From contig WBUN01000030.1 in assembly GCA_008933705.1 (NCBI GenBank), positions 1 through 60,577 of the forward strand: DNA of 60,577 nt. The letters are read 5' to 3'. The notes under the pieces were generated by a model. The model saw nothing but the letters and a program-made list of their open reading frames with translations. It did not search any database and was not told where the DNA came from. The position numbers and the translations under genes were made by a program. Positions 17,807-27,917 of this stretch are shown piece by piece. The DNA comes from Hyphomicrobiaceae bacterium (lineage in GTDB: Bacteria > Pseudomonadota > Alphaproteobacteria > Rhizobiales > Hyphomicrobiaceae). Numbering within the stretch: the first letter of the stretch is position 1; every line of letters begins with the position of its first letter.

Positions 17807-18838
17807 ATGACCTCATTTGCGCACCAGGCCGCCCACATCGATCTGACCGCCCTCGCGCGCTACCTTGATGCGCACCTTCCTGGCTTCAAGGGACCGATCG
17901 AGGCGCAGAAGACGCCAACCGGCCAGTCGAACCCGACCTTCCTGCTCTCGTCCCCGAGCGGTCGCTACGTGCTGCGTAAGAAGCCGCCTGGCCAGCTCCT
18001 GAAGTCAGCCCACGCCGTCGATCGCGAATACCGCGTCATGAAGGGCCTCGGCCAGACCGATGTGCCAGTGCCGCGCATGCTGCTGCTGTGCGAGGACGAA
18101 AGCATCCTTGGCACCACGTTCTTCGTCATGGAGTTCGTCGACGGCACGATTTTCTGGGATCCGGCGCTTCCGGAGCTTACCAACGCCCAGCGCGCGAAGG
18201 TCTACGACGAGGAGAACCGCGCGCTGGCCGCCCTGCATTCGGTCGATCCGGCGAAGATCGGCCTGGCCGATTTCGGCAAGGCCGGCAGCTACTTCGCCCG
18301 CCAGCGCGATCGCTGGACCAAGCAGTACCGCGCGTCGGAGACGGAACGCATCGAGGACATGGAGACGCTGATCACCTGGCTCGAGAAGAACGAGCCGGCG
18401 GACGATGGCCGCGTCAGCCTAGTGCACGGCGACTACCGCATCGACAATATGATCTTCGCCAAGGACGCTTCACGCCTGCTCGCCATCATCGACTGGGAGC
18501 TTTCCACGCTGGGGCACCCCTTCTCCGATCTCGCCTATCAATGCATGCAATGGCGCCTGCCCAACAAGGACGCCATGCGCGGACTGGCCGGCATCGACCG
18601 CAAGGCGCTCGGCATCCCGACCGAGGAGGAATACATCGCCAAGTACTGCGAGCGCATGGGGCTATCCGGCATCCCGAGCTGGAGCTTCTGCCTCGCCTTC
18701 TCCTTCTTCCGCCTCGCCGCCATCGTGCAGGGCGTCAAGAAGCGCGGCCTCGAAGGCAACGCGTCCAACCCCGAGCGCGCACGCCGCTCGGGCGAGATGG
18801 TGCCGGTGCTGGCGAAGATGGGCGTGGGGGTGATTTAA
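17807..18838 (+). CDS. APH-fold phosphotransferase, ACAD10/11 kinase-domain-like
   Basis: A 343-residue kinase-fold protein. The N-terminal lobe has the Gly-rich GQSNPTFLL and the ATP-binding Lys in YVLRKKPPG (about residue 55). The C-terminal lobe has LVHGDYRIDNMIF (the HxDxxxxN catalytic loop) and IIDWELSTLGHPFSDLAY (metal-binding DxE). This is the PF01636 subgroup paired or fused with acyl-CoA dehydrogenases. In levulinate catabolism (LvaA) and in mammalian ACAD10/11, such kinases phosphorylate 4-hydroxyacyl-CoA so that phosphate can be eliminated. That this copy does the same is inference from the pairing with the upstream gene. Confidence 0.88.
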   Translation: MTSFAHQAAHIDLTALARYLDAHLPGFKGPIEAQKTPTGQSNPTFLLSSPSGRYVLRKKPPGQLLKSAHAVDREYRVMKGLGQTDVPVPRMLLLCEDESILGTTFFVMEFVDGTIFWDPALPELTNAQRAKVYDEENRALAALHSVDPAKIGLADFGKAGSYFARQRDRWTKQYRASETERIEDMETLITWLEKNEPADDGRVSLVHGDYRIDNMIFAKDASRLLAIIDWELSTLGHPFSDLAYQCMQWRLPNKDAMRGLAGIDRKALGIPTEEEYIAKYCERMGLSGIPSWSFCLAFSFFRLAAIVQGVKKRGLEGNASNPERARRSGEMVPVLAKMGVGVI

Positions 18839-18847
18839 GGCCGCCCG

Positions 18848-19300
18848 CTACTTCCCATCGCAGCGCGAGACGGTGACCTTGCAGAATTTCTGCCGGTCGC
18901 GGCCCGCCGTGGCGAGACAGGCGGCCATCGCCTCCTGCTCCGCCGTCTGCATGCTGACGGCGATGGCCCAGCCAACGCCCGGCGTGCCAGCTTCGGGATC
19001 GAGCGCGATGGCCACGCACTCGTTGCGGAAGGTCTGCACGACTTTGCACAGCGCGCGCGTGCTGGCCGGCGCCTCCTTGAAGTCGAGACAGAATTCGAGC
19101 GCCTTGGCGCGCGCCGAGCCTTCGTTGGCCGAGTTGATCACCCAGCCCATGGCGACGCCATCCTTGGCCACATCACTGGGGAGCCCAACCGCAAGGGCTC
19201 CCTCCGCCGCTCCGGCGTTCGGCCACAGAATGATGGCCGCCAGCAGGCCGCCGGCGATCATGTGCACGCGCGTCGAACGCGGCGAAAGGGCATGTTCCAT
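18848..19300 (-). CDS. Secreted DUF4189-family protein
   Basis: A 150-residue protein with a signal peptide (IAGGLLAAIILWPNAGAAEG). The mature part matches the DUF4189 pattern: AMGWVINSANEGSARAKALEFC, a central CKVVQTFRNECVAIALD and WAIAVSMQTAEQEAMAACL, ending CKVTVSRC, with paired Cys residues probably forming disulfides. Start chosen at ATG 19300 with GGGAG upstream; the frame is open farther but the added residues look like non-coding sequence. The stop is nine bases from the convergent phosphotransferase gene. Function of the family is unknown. Confidence 0.78.
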   Translation of the reverse strand: MEHALSPRSTRVHMIAGGLLAAIILWPNAGAAEGALAVGLPSDVAKDGVAMGWVINSANEGSARAKALEFCLDFKEAPASTRALCKVVQTFRNECVAIALDPEAGTPGVGWAIAVSMQTAEQEAMAACLATAGRDRQKFCKVTVSRCDGK

Positions 19301-19430
19301 CAAAATCTCAGCTCCCAAATCGTGGCGATACATCATAGCGCTGAACGGCCGCGGCCTGCCGTGGCACCGGTGCATCAGTGCCGATGATTGTCGCCTGCTT
19401 GGCCATGTGAGGAGCAGGACTTTGCCCACC

Positions 19431-20123
19431 TCACCTGAAGAGCAGCAGCACAATTGGTGGAACGGCCATGCTCAGTCCATACAGCGCATACACATCACAG
19501 GCATATTGGAGCCGAGCCGATGCCTTCTCGGTCCAGGGAACGCCGCGCTCGGCCCGCGCCATCGCATAATCGACGCGCGAGTGGTTGATGGGGCAAGAGC
19601 GCACCACCTCGTTATACCGACGGCGGAATTCCTGCACGGCGGCAGCATCGCTTGGCCTGTTGATCTTGAACTCGTGGTAGAGGTCGTTCACCGCAAGCGC
19701 GCACGTGTGCATATGGTGTGCTTTGATTCTGTAGTCGTTCATGGCCTCGATCAGGGCCAGCACCAGCAGGAAGATCGACGACATGATCGACACGAGCGTC
19801 AGCAGACGGTTGGTCGGCTCGTCGATAGTGGCCGCATACACTGCCTGCCAGACGGACAGGCCGACGAAATAAAGCGACACGATGGCCATCGCGAACTGCG
19901 ACAGCGTGTGCTTGCGCTCGAAGCGGCTCGCAGCACTGAAGCGCGCAGCCTTGACGGTGCGCATGGCATGCAGGAGCTGATCCACGGGCCGGGTGTCGCC
20001 CGCGGTCAGAACGCGGGGCCCGCGACGCGCCACCATCGCCTCCTCGATCGAGGAGATGACCCGCGGCCCGATGCGGGGCGCCGGCCGCTGCGGCTCGCTG
20101 ACGTTGGCGGAGCGTTCAACCAT
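19431..20123 (-). CDS. SLATT-like membrane protein
   Basis: A 230-residue protein. After a 60-residue cytoplasmic-looking start it has ASRFERKHTLSQFAMAIVSL, then two transmembrane helices (about 76-98 and 107-127) ending in LIEAMNDYRIKAHHMHTCAL, then an amphipathic helical part with FRRRYNEVVRSCPINHSRVDY and a third hydrophobic helix at the C terminus (212-229). The two-helix hairpin with basic and aromatic residues at both ends, the xDYxxKAxxxHxCA block and the NHSxxDY motif fit the SLATT family (SMODS and SLOG-associating two-transmembrane effectors), closest to SLATT_5. No nucleotidyltransferase, SLOG or other sensor gene is adjacent; neighbours are usg and a DUF4189 gene. Confidence 0.7.
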   Translation of the reverse strand: MVERSANVSEPQRPAPRIGPRVISSIEEAMVARRGPRVLTAGDTRPVDQLLHAMRTVKAARFSAASRFERKHTLSQFAMAIVSLYFVGLSVWQAVYAATIDEPTNRLLTLVSIMSSIFLLVLALIEAMNDYRIKAHHMHTCALAVNDLYHEFKINRPSDAAAVQEFRRRYNEVVRSCPINHSRVDYAMARAERGVPWTEKASARLQYACDVYALYGLSMAVPPIVLLLFR

Positions 20124-20260
20124 TCGATGATTCCCCCTGCGGCGAGGTTAGGCGGACCGCCGCGCGCACCCAAGCGCGCGGCAAGAGCTCGTCCACAAGA
20201 GATCATCGTGATCCGGCAGGTTGTATGCGCAGGCTTCGTCGGACGCTTCCCGCGCCGGGC

Positions 20261-20530
20261 TCAGTGCACGCGAAATTCGCCGTCCACAAGCCGCACTTCT
20301 GCGGGCGTAAGCAGCCGCCTATGCGCAACGATCACGCGGTAGAGCTTGCCGTCGAGATTCTGCGACCAGAAGTCGAGGAAGGTCTTCAAGCGAGGAAAGC
20401 GCGGATGGACATCGTAGTCCTGCCAGATGTAGCTCTGCAGCAGCGCCGGATGATCCGGCATGCGATAGAGAATCTCGGCGGTTGTCAGGCTGAAGCCGGA
20501 AAGTTGTGCCCGAAAATCGCGATCGCCCAT
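20261..20530 (-). CDS. usg: Usg family protein
   Basis: An 89-residue protein that matches Usg throughout: FSLTTAEILYRMPDHPALLQ, YIWQDYDVHPRFPRLKTFLD, then LYRVIVAHRRLLTPAEVRLVDG. The ATG at 20530 has GAGG nine bases upstream; frame open upstream lacks family similarity. Usg is a small alphaproteobacterial protein named from its neighbourhood to aromatic amino-acid genes in other species; its molecular role is not settled. Here it is next to the SLATT-like gene on the same strand. Confidence 0.88.
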   Translation of the reverse strand: MGDRDFRAQLSGFSLTTAEILYRMPDHPALLQSYIWQDYDVHPRFPRLKTFLDFWSQNLDGKLYRVIVAHRRLLTPAEVRLVDGEFRVH

Positions 20531-20981
20531 TGCTGCTACCTCGGCTCTTTCACGCGTAGCACGCCCGGAAAAGATAGCTGCGATTCCCGATTCCCGGGTT
20601 GCCCAGTTCCCACAGCCTCGCTCTCCTCTCAGAGGACGTGCCGTCTGCCGCACCCCACGGGGGCGGCCGCAAACTGCAACGAAGCAAACGCCGGTCCAGT
20701 TCCGCCGGCGTCGAACGCGAGGGCTCATGCACGGGCCCGCGCGTTGCTATTGCGTCACAAACCTGAGGCTGATGATAGCGGCAACAATCATGATGATGAA
20801 CATCGCCCGCTGCAGTGAGGCAGCCTCGTCGAAAAGGCCGAGCCGACATAGCTGTGCGCCGATAGTGCCAATGCTCGCGCGATCAGCATTTGCAGTGTCC
20901 GCAAGCAATGCGCGGGCTTGAACATGCAGGGTGATGAGACTTGGCGTGCCTCCGCGGCCAGCAAAGCGGCCCCGGCCCCGT
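20531..20981. other. Intergenic region upstream of the groE promoter
   Basis: About 450 bases between usg (minus) and the groESL promoter. One weak minus-strand frame is listed separately (20747-20908). Apart from that I see no convincing gene or repeat. Confidence 0.45.
20747..20908 (-). CDS. Possible 53-residue small membrane protein or decayed gene
   Basis: A minus-strand frame from a TTG at 20908 to TAG at 20747 reads ADTANADRASIGTIGAQLCR, a short acidic linker and a C-terminal hydrophobic helix (AMFIIMIVAAIISLRFV). The order of helix then membrane tail looks protein-like, but there is no ATG and no Shine-Dalgarno before the TTG, and third-position GC is lower than in neighbours. It may be a remnant or chance. 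I do not recognise it. Confidence 0.22.
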   Translation of the reverse strand: MLADTANADRASIGTIGAQLCRLGLFDEAASLQRAMFIIMIVAAIISLRFVTQ

Positions 20982-21025
20982 CTGGCACTCTCTCCTTGAC
21001 ACTGCTAACAAGGCTCAAATATAGC
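20982..21025 (+). promoter_or_regulatory. groESL promoter overlapped by a CIRCE operator
   Basis: CTGGCACTC (20982-20990), nine bases, then CACTGCTAA (21000-21008) matches the CIRCE consensus at seven of nine positions in each arm, with the exact nine-base spacer. It overlaps a perfect -35 TTGACA (20996-21001), with AATATA or TATAGC 16-18 bases downstream as -10. CIRCE is bound by HrcA, so this predicts HrcA repression of groESL; hrcA itself is not in the window. Confidence 0.75.
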
Positions 21026-21157
21026 AGTGCGCACGGCTCAGCCGCCCGCCCCTCGGGGGCCCCATCGGCGCGCTGAGCTGCACTGGCCCGCCCTGCAGCG
21101 ACGGCAGGCGACCAGCCGAAACTTGGAAAAATTGCTCTGAATAGCGAGGTAGAGGCC

Positions 21158-21472
21158 ATGAAGTTTCGTCCTCTGCATGACCGCGTGGTTGTGCGCCGCA
21201 TCGACGAAGAGACCAAGACCACCGGCGGCATCATCATCCCCGACACCGCCAAGGAAAAACCGATGCAGGGCGAGGTGATCGCCATCGGCCCCGGCGCACG
21301 GGACGAGAGCGGCAAGCTCGTACCCCTCGACGTGAAGAAGGGGGACAGGGTGCTGTTCGGCAAGTGGTCCGGCACGGAGGTCAAGATCGACGGCGAGGAG
21401 CTCCTCATCATGAAGGAGAGCGACATACTCGGCATCATCGAGGGAAAAGCTTCGGTGCGCGCAGCGGCCTGA
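21158..21472 (+). CDS. groES: Co-chaperonin GroES
   Basis: The 104-residue lid of the GroEL folding chamber. [42 protein letters not shown] shows the N-terminal strand and the mobile loop (residues 17-33), and [34 protein letters not shown] the C-terminal half. GAGGTAGAGG precedes the ATG. It is followed after 121 bases by groEL; both lie downstream of the CIRCE promoter. Confidence 0.98.
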   Translation: MKFRPLHDRVVVRRIDEETKTTGGIIIPDTAKEKPMQGEVIAIGPGARDESGKLVPLDVKKGDRVLFGKWSGTEVKIDGEELLIMKESDILGIIEGKASVRAAA

Positions 21473-21536
21473 TCGGCCGGCTGTTGAATTGGATCCGTCG
21501 ATGGCGCGAGGTCACACCCTATCGCATCGCCGGTAA

Positions 21537-23243
<1,707 letters not shown>

Positions 23244-23272
23244 TCACGGCCCCTTCCATGCAACCGCAATCG

Positions 23273-23301
23273 GCCCCGGCGCTTGTCGCCGGGGCTTTTT
23301 T
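23273..23301 (+). terminator. Rho-independent terminator of groESL
   Basis: GCCCCGGCG (23273-23281) and CGCCGGGGC (23287-23295) form a nine-base-pair stem with loop CTTGT, followed directly by six T. Confidence 0.9.
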
Positions 23302-23392
23302 GTTATGCGTGGACGCAGGGAGTCAGGCTGCGCACATTGCGCTATGATGAAAGGCTGACCTAAGTTCGCTCCGGCAAAATCCAGAGTGCTCG

Positions 23393-24685
23393 ATGACCGA
23401 CATCGCCACCCGCGTCTACAACCACACGTGGAAGATCGACCCGATCGTCCGCTCCGTTCTGGACACGGACTTCTACAAGCTGCTGATGGCGCAGACGATC
23501 TTCCGCCGCCACAAGGCGGTGCAGGTCACCTTCGGCATCATCAACCGCACCACGTCCGTCAGGCTTGCCCATCTCATCGACATCGGCGAGTTGAAGGAGC
23601 AGCTCGATCACATTCGCACGCTGCGGCTCAGCCGCGGGGAATCGACATTCCTGCGCGGCAACATGTTCTACGGCAAGAGGCAGATGTTCTCGCCCGAGTT
23701 CATCCAGTGGCTCGAGAGCTTTCGCTTCCCCGACTATCATCTGGAGCGCAAGGGCGACCAGTACGAGCTGAAATTCGAGGGTCCCTGGATCGAGACCAGC
23801 ATGTGGGAGATTCCGGCGCTCGCCGTGCTGATGGAGCTGCACAGCCGCTCGGTCACCAAGGGCCTCGGCAAGTTCGAGCTGCAGGTGCTGTACGCCCGCG
23901 CCATGACGCGCGTGTGGGAGAAGATCGGCCGCCTGAAGCAGTTGCCCGACCTCAGCATCGCCGATTTCGGCACGCGCCGACGCCACGGCTTCCTGTGGCA
24001 GGACTGGTGCGTACAGGCGATGATCGAGGGCCTCGGCAACGCGTTCCTCGGCACCTCCAACTGTCTCATCGCCATGCGCCGCGAGGTGGAGGCGATCGGT
24101 ACCAACGCCCACGAGCTGCCGATGGTCTATTGTGCGCTCGCCCGCAACGACAAGGAGCTGGCTGAGGCGCCCTACAGGGTGCTGGCCGACTGGCAGGAGG
24201 ACTACGACGGCAACCTGCGCGTCATGCTGCCCGACACGTACGGCTCGCGCGGCTTCCTGGATCGCGCGCCCGACTGGGTCAAGCATTGGACGGGCCTGCG
24301 CGTCGACTCCGGCGACCCCATCGAGGGCGGTGAAATCGCCATCGACTGGTGGCGACGGCGCGGGCAGGATCCGCACCGCAAGCTTGCAATCTTCTCAGAC
24401 GGCCTCGATGTGGACGCCATCGAGCGCATCCACGCCCATTTCCATGGCCGCATGCGCATCGGCTACGGCTGGGGCACGTTGCTAACCAACGACTTCCGTG
24501 GGCTCGGTCCCGACGGCGGGCTCGATCCCTTCTCGATCGTCTGCAAGGTGATCTCGGCAAACGGCCGACCGGCGGTGAAACTCTCCGACAACCCGATAAA
24601 GGCGACGGGACCGCAGGCGGAGGTCGAGCGCTACCGCCGCGTATTCGATGTCGGCGCCCAGGCGAGCCTACCGGTGGCCGTGTGA
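23393..24685 (+). CDS. pncB: Nicotinate phosphoribosyltransferase
   Basis: Converts nicotinate plus PRPP to nicotinate mononucleotide in NAD salvage. [19 protein letters not shown] at residues 22-40 is the PncB N-terminal signature; [11 protein letters not shown] (about 199-209) and [25 protein letters not shown] (about 222-246) form the active site, and LRVDSGDP with [10 protein letters not shown] is the phosphoribosyl-binding part. 430 residues, normal length. The Shine-Dalgarno before the ATG is weak. Separate from groESL by a terminator. Confidence 0.95.
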   Translation: MTDIATRVYNHTWKIDPIVRSVLDTDFYKLLMAQTIFRRHKAVQVTFGIINRTTSVRLAHLIDIGELKEQLDHIRTLRLSRGESTFLRGNMFYGKRQMFSPEFIQWLESFRFPDYHLERKGDQYELKFEGPWIETSMWEIPALAVLMELHSRSVTKGLGKFELQVLYARAMTRVWEKIGRLKQLPDLSIADFGTRRRHGFLWQDWCVQAMIEGLGNAFLGTSNCLIAMRREVEAIGTNAHELPMVYCALARNDKELAEAPYRVLADWQEDYDGNLRVMLPDTYGSRGFLDRAPDWVKHWTGLRVDSGDPIEGGEIAIDWWRRRGQDPHRKLAIFSDGLDVDAIERIHAHFHGRMRIGYGWGTLLTNDFRGLGPDGGLDPFSIVCKVISANGRPAVKLSDNPIKATGPQAEVERYRRVFDVGAQASLPVAV

Positions 24686-24697
24686 GAGCGATGTACC

Positions 24698-24919
24698 CTA
24701 CTGGCGGCGCCTGAAGCGGTCCCACACAAACAAGACGAGTGTGTCGGCGATGCCGATGATCAGGAATGCCGTGGAGACGAGCCGGGCGGTGCCCTCCTCG
24801 ATCCCAAGCCTGGCATGCAGCACATAGATCGCGAGGCCTACGAGCACCGAGCCGAGCGCCATGACCGCGAACACAACTCTGGCAAGGCGATCATGAGGAC
24901 CGGGGTCGCGCATCGTCAT
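24698..24919 (-). CDS. Small two-helix membrane protein, unknown
   Basis: A 73-residue protein: a short polar start (MTMRDPGPHDRLARVVF), helix 1 (AVMALGSVLVGLAIYVLHA), a short loop with EEGTARLVS, helix 2 (AFLIIGIADTLVLFVWDRF) and a basic end RRRQ. The ATG at 24919 has GAGG seven bases upstream; an ATG two codons later is possible. Convergent with pncB. I recognise no family with a known function. Confidence 0.7.
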   Translation of the reverse strand: MTMRDPGPHDRLARVVFAVMALGSVLVGLAIYVLHARLGIEEGTARLVSTAFLIIGIADTLVLFVWDRFRRRQ

Positions 24920-25025
24920 TCCAGCCCTCGTTGATGACATCCCACGAACCACGACGGCCGGGGCAGGCCGCCGAACAGATCCCGGCAATCAGCCGCCCAA
25001 TAACGCTTGCAGCACACTTCGACGC

Positions 25026-26273
25026 TCAGCATTTTGCGACCAGCTCCTCGAGCTTCGCGCGCAGCGCCCCTTCGTCAGCCCCGAAGTCGCCGGCGATCCA
25101 CCAGTCCTCCAGGGCGCGCAAGACTTGGCCGACGCGTGGCCCAGCGGGCACGCCGAGCGCCATCACATCGGCGCCACCGATGGGAAAGCGCGGAGGTCGC
25201 CAGCGCTCGGGTAGCGCCAAGCGGCGGCGCCAGAGATCGTCTTCGGCGCCGGCATCGGCTCGTACCCACGCCAGGAGAACACACTCGCGATAGGCTGCTT
25301 CACCCGCTGCATACAGGAAAGCTCTGGCGTCCGACTCGGGCGTTGCCGGGCCGAGGTCTGGCGCAGGTTGCGCAGCGCGCGACAGCCTCTCGTGCTCCTC
25401 GTTCGACAACCGCAGCCGTTCCCGCAGCCGTGCAGCATCCTCCGGAACCTCCACTGCCAAGACTGAAAGGCGAAGGACGGCGTCGGGCGCGAGGCCCAAG
25501 GCGGCCTCCAGAGCAGCCAGCGCGTCGAGCAGCTGCGGCCTAGGCGCTGCGCCGAGCACATCGACAATGAGGCCGTGATCGAACATCACCGCGACCATGT
25601 CGGGACCGCGCACGGCCGTCAGGAGGCGGAATAGTTCCTGGCGCACCCGCTCGGCGGAGAGCCTTGCCAGACCCGCTCGCTCCCGGACGCAGGCGGCCAG
25701 CCCCACGGCATCGGGCGCACCGGCCGCGTACTCCGCCGTGAACCGGAAGAAGCGCAGGATGCGCAAGTAGTCCTCGCGGATGCGCTCGGTCGCTTCGCCA
25801 ATGAACCGCACGTGCCGCGTCAGCAGGTCGGCATATCCGCCCAGCGGATCGAACAGTTCGCCCTCGGCGCTGCAGTAGAGCGCGTTGATGGTGAAGTCAC
25901 GCCGGCGCGCATCGGCTGCCCAGTCGTCCGTGAAGGCAACCGTGGCGTGGCGGCCGTGCGTCTCGACATCCTCGCGGAGCGTCGTGACCTCGCAGGGCAT
26001 GTGATCGGCGACCACCGTGACCGTGCCATGCGCAATGCCGGTCGGGATCGCTGCCAAGCCCGCAGCCTCCGCCGCCGCCATGACCTGGTCGGGCCTGGCC
26101 GGGGTGGCAATGTCGATGTCGATGACGGGCCGCCCGAGCAGGGAATTACGTACGGCGCCGCCGACCGCGCGGGCAGCAAAGCCTGCCGCCGCCAGCGCCG
26201 CGAACACGGCCTGCGTCTCGGAGCGCCTCAGCCAGGATGCCTCGGCGAGGCGGGGCGGGACCGGAGTGGCCAT
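25026..26273 (-). CDS. cca: CCA tRNA nucleotidyltransferase
   Basis: Adds or repairs the 3' CCA end of tRNAs (class II nucleotidyltransferase, poly(A) polymerase family). ARAVGGAVRNSLLGRPVIDIDIATPA (about residues 34-59) holds the GG-x-R-N motif and the catalytic DxD (DID). RRRDFTINALYCSAEGELFDPLGGYADL and EDYLRILRFFRFTAEY follow in family order. 415 residues, no HD domain. The ATG at 26273 gives the usual N terminus; the open frame upstream is not conserved. Last gene of the leftward row CMD, DUF1285, CoA pyrophosphatase, DUF6111, cca. Confidence 0.92.
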   Translation of the reverse strand: MATPVPPRLAEASWLRRSETQAVFAALAAAGFAARAVGGAVRNSLLGRPVIDIDIATPARPDQVMAAAEAAGLAAIPTGIAHGTVTVVADHMPCEVTTLREDVETHGRHATVAFTDDWAADARRRDFTINALYCSAEGELFDPLGGYADLLTRHVRFIGEATERIREDYLRILRFFRFTAEYAAGAPDAVGLAACVRERAGLARLSAERVRQELFRLLTAVRGPDMVAVMFDHGLIVDVLGAAPRPQLLDALAALEAALGLAPDAVLRLSVLAVEVPEDAARLRERLRLSNEEHERLSRAAQPAPDLGPATPESDARAFLYAAGEAAYRECVLLAWVRADAGAEDDLWRRRLALPERWRPPRFPIGGADVMALGVPAGPRVGQVLRALEDWWIAGDFGADEGALRAKLEELVAKC

Positions 26274-26287
26274 AGGCTCCTGTGGCG

Positions 26288-26557
26288 CTACTTGAAATGA
26301 CCGGGAACGATTTTCCCGTCTTTCACATGCGGCGGGACATACACTTGTTGAGGCGTCCCACCGGTCGTGTTGGTTGCATAGTATGCAAGCGTCGCGAACA
26401 CGAGGGCGGCGCCCGCGACGAACAGCCAAACCAGCGGAGCCTCGCTCACTACCGCACCTGCGGACGTAGACCCGCGCCGCGTCAGCAGGACGTAGCCGAG
26501 GTATACCGCCGTCGGCAGCAGGAACAGCAGGACATTCTCAATGACGACGCGGATCAT
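26288..26557 (-). CDS. DUF6111 family membrane protein
   Basis: An 89-residue protein with two transmembrane helices (VIENVLLFLLPTAVYLGYVLL and PLVWLFVAGAALVFATLAYYA) and a polar C-terminal tail containing YVPPHVKDGKIVPGHF, the conserved end of the DUF6111 family. Its ATG overlaps the TGA of the CoA pyrophosphatase gene (ATGA), so translation is coupled. Function unknown; the fixed position between the Nudix and cca genes in Rhizobiales is the only clue. Confidence 0.85.
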   Translation of the reverse strand: MIRVVIENVLLFLLPTAVYLGYVLLTRRGSTSAGAVVSEAPLVWLFVAGAALVFATLAYYATNTTGGTPQQVYVPPHVKDGKIVPGHFK

Positions 26558-27231
26558 CCCAGAAACAGCCTGTCGTACATATTCTTGAGCATGCCGGCGG
26601 TCGCGCCCCAGATGTATCGACCGTCGTAGGGCATGGCATAGAAGGAACGCTGGCGGCCCCGCCATTCGCGAGACTGCTTCTGATGATTGGCCTCATTCAT
26701 CAGGAACCTGAGCGGCACCTCGAAGACTTCGAGCACCTCGCGCGGGTCGAGCACCACCTTGAAGCCGGGGCGGACGAGGGCGACCACGGGGTTGATCTGA
26801 AAGCCCGTGCCGGTCCGATAGCTGTCGAGATAGCCGAGCGGCTCCACGTGCGCCGGAGGCAGGCCGATCTCCTCCTCCGCTTCACGGAGGGCGCAATCGA
26901 CCGGCGTCGCATCGCGTTGCTCGATCTTGCCGCCGGGAAACGAGATCTGGCCCGGATGGCTCGGCACATCATGCGAGCGCTGGGTCAGAAGCACGGTGAG
27001 CTCGGACCGCAGCACGATGGGCACGAGCACGGCGGCAGGCCTGGGCGGTGCCATGGCCGCCAGATCGGCCTTGAGCTCTGGGTTGAGATCCCAGTCGCCC
27101 GGACCCAGCGCCCGCCCTGAGCGCGGATCGAACACGGCCTCGGAGGGTTCGTGCTGCAGGCCGCGCCGCGCCAGCGGCCGGAACCCCGCCTCGGTGAAGG
27201 GGTCGGCGATGTTGTCGACAGATGCATCCAT
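26554..27231 (-). CDS. CoA pyrophosphatase (Nudix hydrolase, NUDT7/8-like)
   Basis: Predicted to hydrolyse coenzyme A or its derivatives to phosphopantetheine and 3',5'-ADP. The CoA-pyrophosphatase-specific block LLTQRSHDVPSHPGQISFPGG is followed by the Nudix box GGKIEQRD..REAEEEIGL (about residues 100-124). 225 residues from the ATG at 27231; a GTG nine codons upstream is open but less likely. The gene ends in an ATGA overlap with the DUF6111 gene and is part of a leftward operon with DUF1285 upstream. Confidence 0.9.
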   Translation of the reverse strand: MDASVDNIADPFTEAGFRPLARRGLQHEPSEAVFDPRSGRALGPGDWDLNPELKADLAAMAPPRPAAVLVPIVLRSELTVLLTQRSHDVPSHPGQISFPGGKIEQRDATPVDCALREAEEEIGLPPAHVEPLGYLDSYRTGTGFQINPVVALVRPGFKVVLDPREVLEVFEVPLRFLMNEANHQKQSREWRGRQRSFYAMPYDGRYIWGATAGMLKNMYDRLFLG

Positions 27232-27347
27232 GGTCAAAGTATACCACCTTGCGCCCACGCCTTGCCAACGCAGACGGCGTGCTGATGCGGGATTTCCAGG
27301 ACTACCGGGAGGCGCCGAGCGTGCGGTGTTTCTCGCGCCTTACCCCC

Positions 27348-27917
27348 CTAATTCGGCTCCCGCATAGGGAAGAACTTGCTCCCGCTCCAAAGCCCGAGCC
27401 GCCCGCCATCCTCCACCGCCAGCTCAACCAGATCGTAGTAGAGCGCACGGGTGACCAACGCCTCCAAGCGGCCGCGAATCAGGAGATAGGGCTTGAGACC
27501 CTCGCTCCGAGGCTCGACCGCGAACCGCAGAGGATGCTCGGGGCCAGCCGTGACCACATCGTCAACGTTGGTGCGGAAGATGAGGCTTTGCCCGCGGCCG
27601 CTGCCCTGCACCTCCATCTCCACAGCCATGAAGGGGGCGTCCTCGACGGCGACGTCGACTTTCTCCGCCGGCGTAACGAGATAGTGCCTGCCGTCGGCAT
27701 CCTTGCGCAGGACGCTGGCGAACAGCTTGACGAGAGGCATGCGCCCGATCGGGCTTCCCTGGTAAAGCCATACCCCGTCCGACCGGATCCTCATGCCGAT
27801 GTCGCCGCAATAAGGCGGATTCCACTTGTCGACCGGCGCGGGGCCCTTGCCCTTCTGGGCCTTCAGCAGTGACTCCAGCCCCGCAATGCGGTTCGTGTCG
27901 GCTTCACCCGCCATCAT
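27348..27917 (-). CDS. DUF1285 family protein
   Basis: A 189-residue soluble protein. VDKWNPPYCGDIGMRIRSDGVWLYQGSPIGRMPLVKLFASVLRKD is the characteristic DUF1285 start, then YLVTPAEKVDVAVEDAPFMAVEM and a C-terminal part ending LGLWSGSKFFPM. The ATG follows the stop of the upstream CMD-family gene with no gap, so the genes are co-translated. Family function unknown; it is the standard neighbour of the CoA pyrophosphatase and cca genes. Confidence 0.88.
   Translation of the reverse strand: MMAGEADTNRIAGLESLLKAQKGKGPAPVDKWNPPYCGDIGMRIRSDGVWLYQGSPIGRMPLVKLFASVLRKDADGRHYLVTPAEKVDVAVEDAPFMAVEMEVQGSGRGQSLIFRTNVDDVVTAGPEHPLRFAVEPRSEGLKPYLLIRGRLEALVTRALYYDLVELAVEDGGRLGLWSGSKFFPMREPN

Noticed and set aside
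20727..20921. Plus-strand frame of 64 codons before the groE promoter
   Set aside because: Met/Ala/Arg/Ser-rich with no ribosome site; the opposite-strand frame looks slightly more protein-like, and that too is weak.
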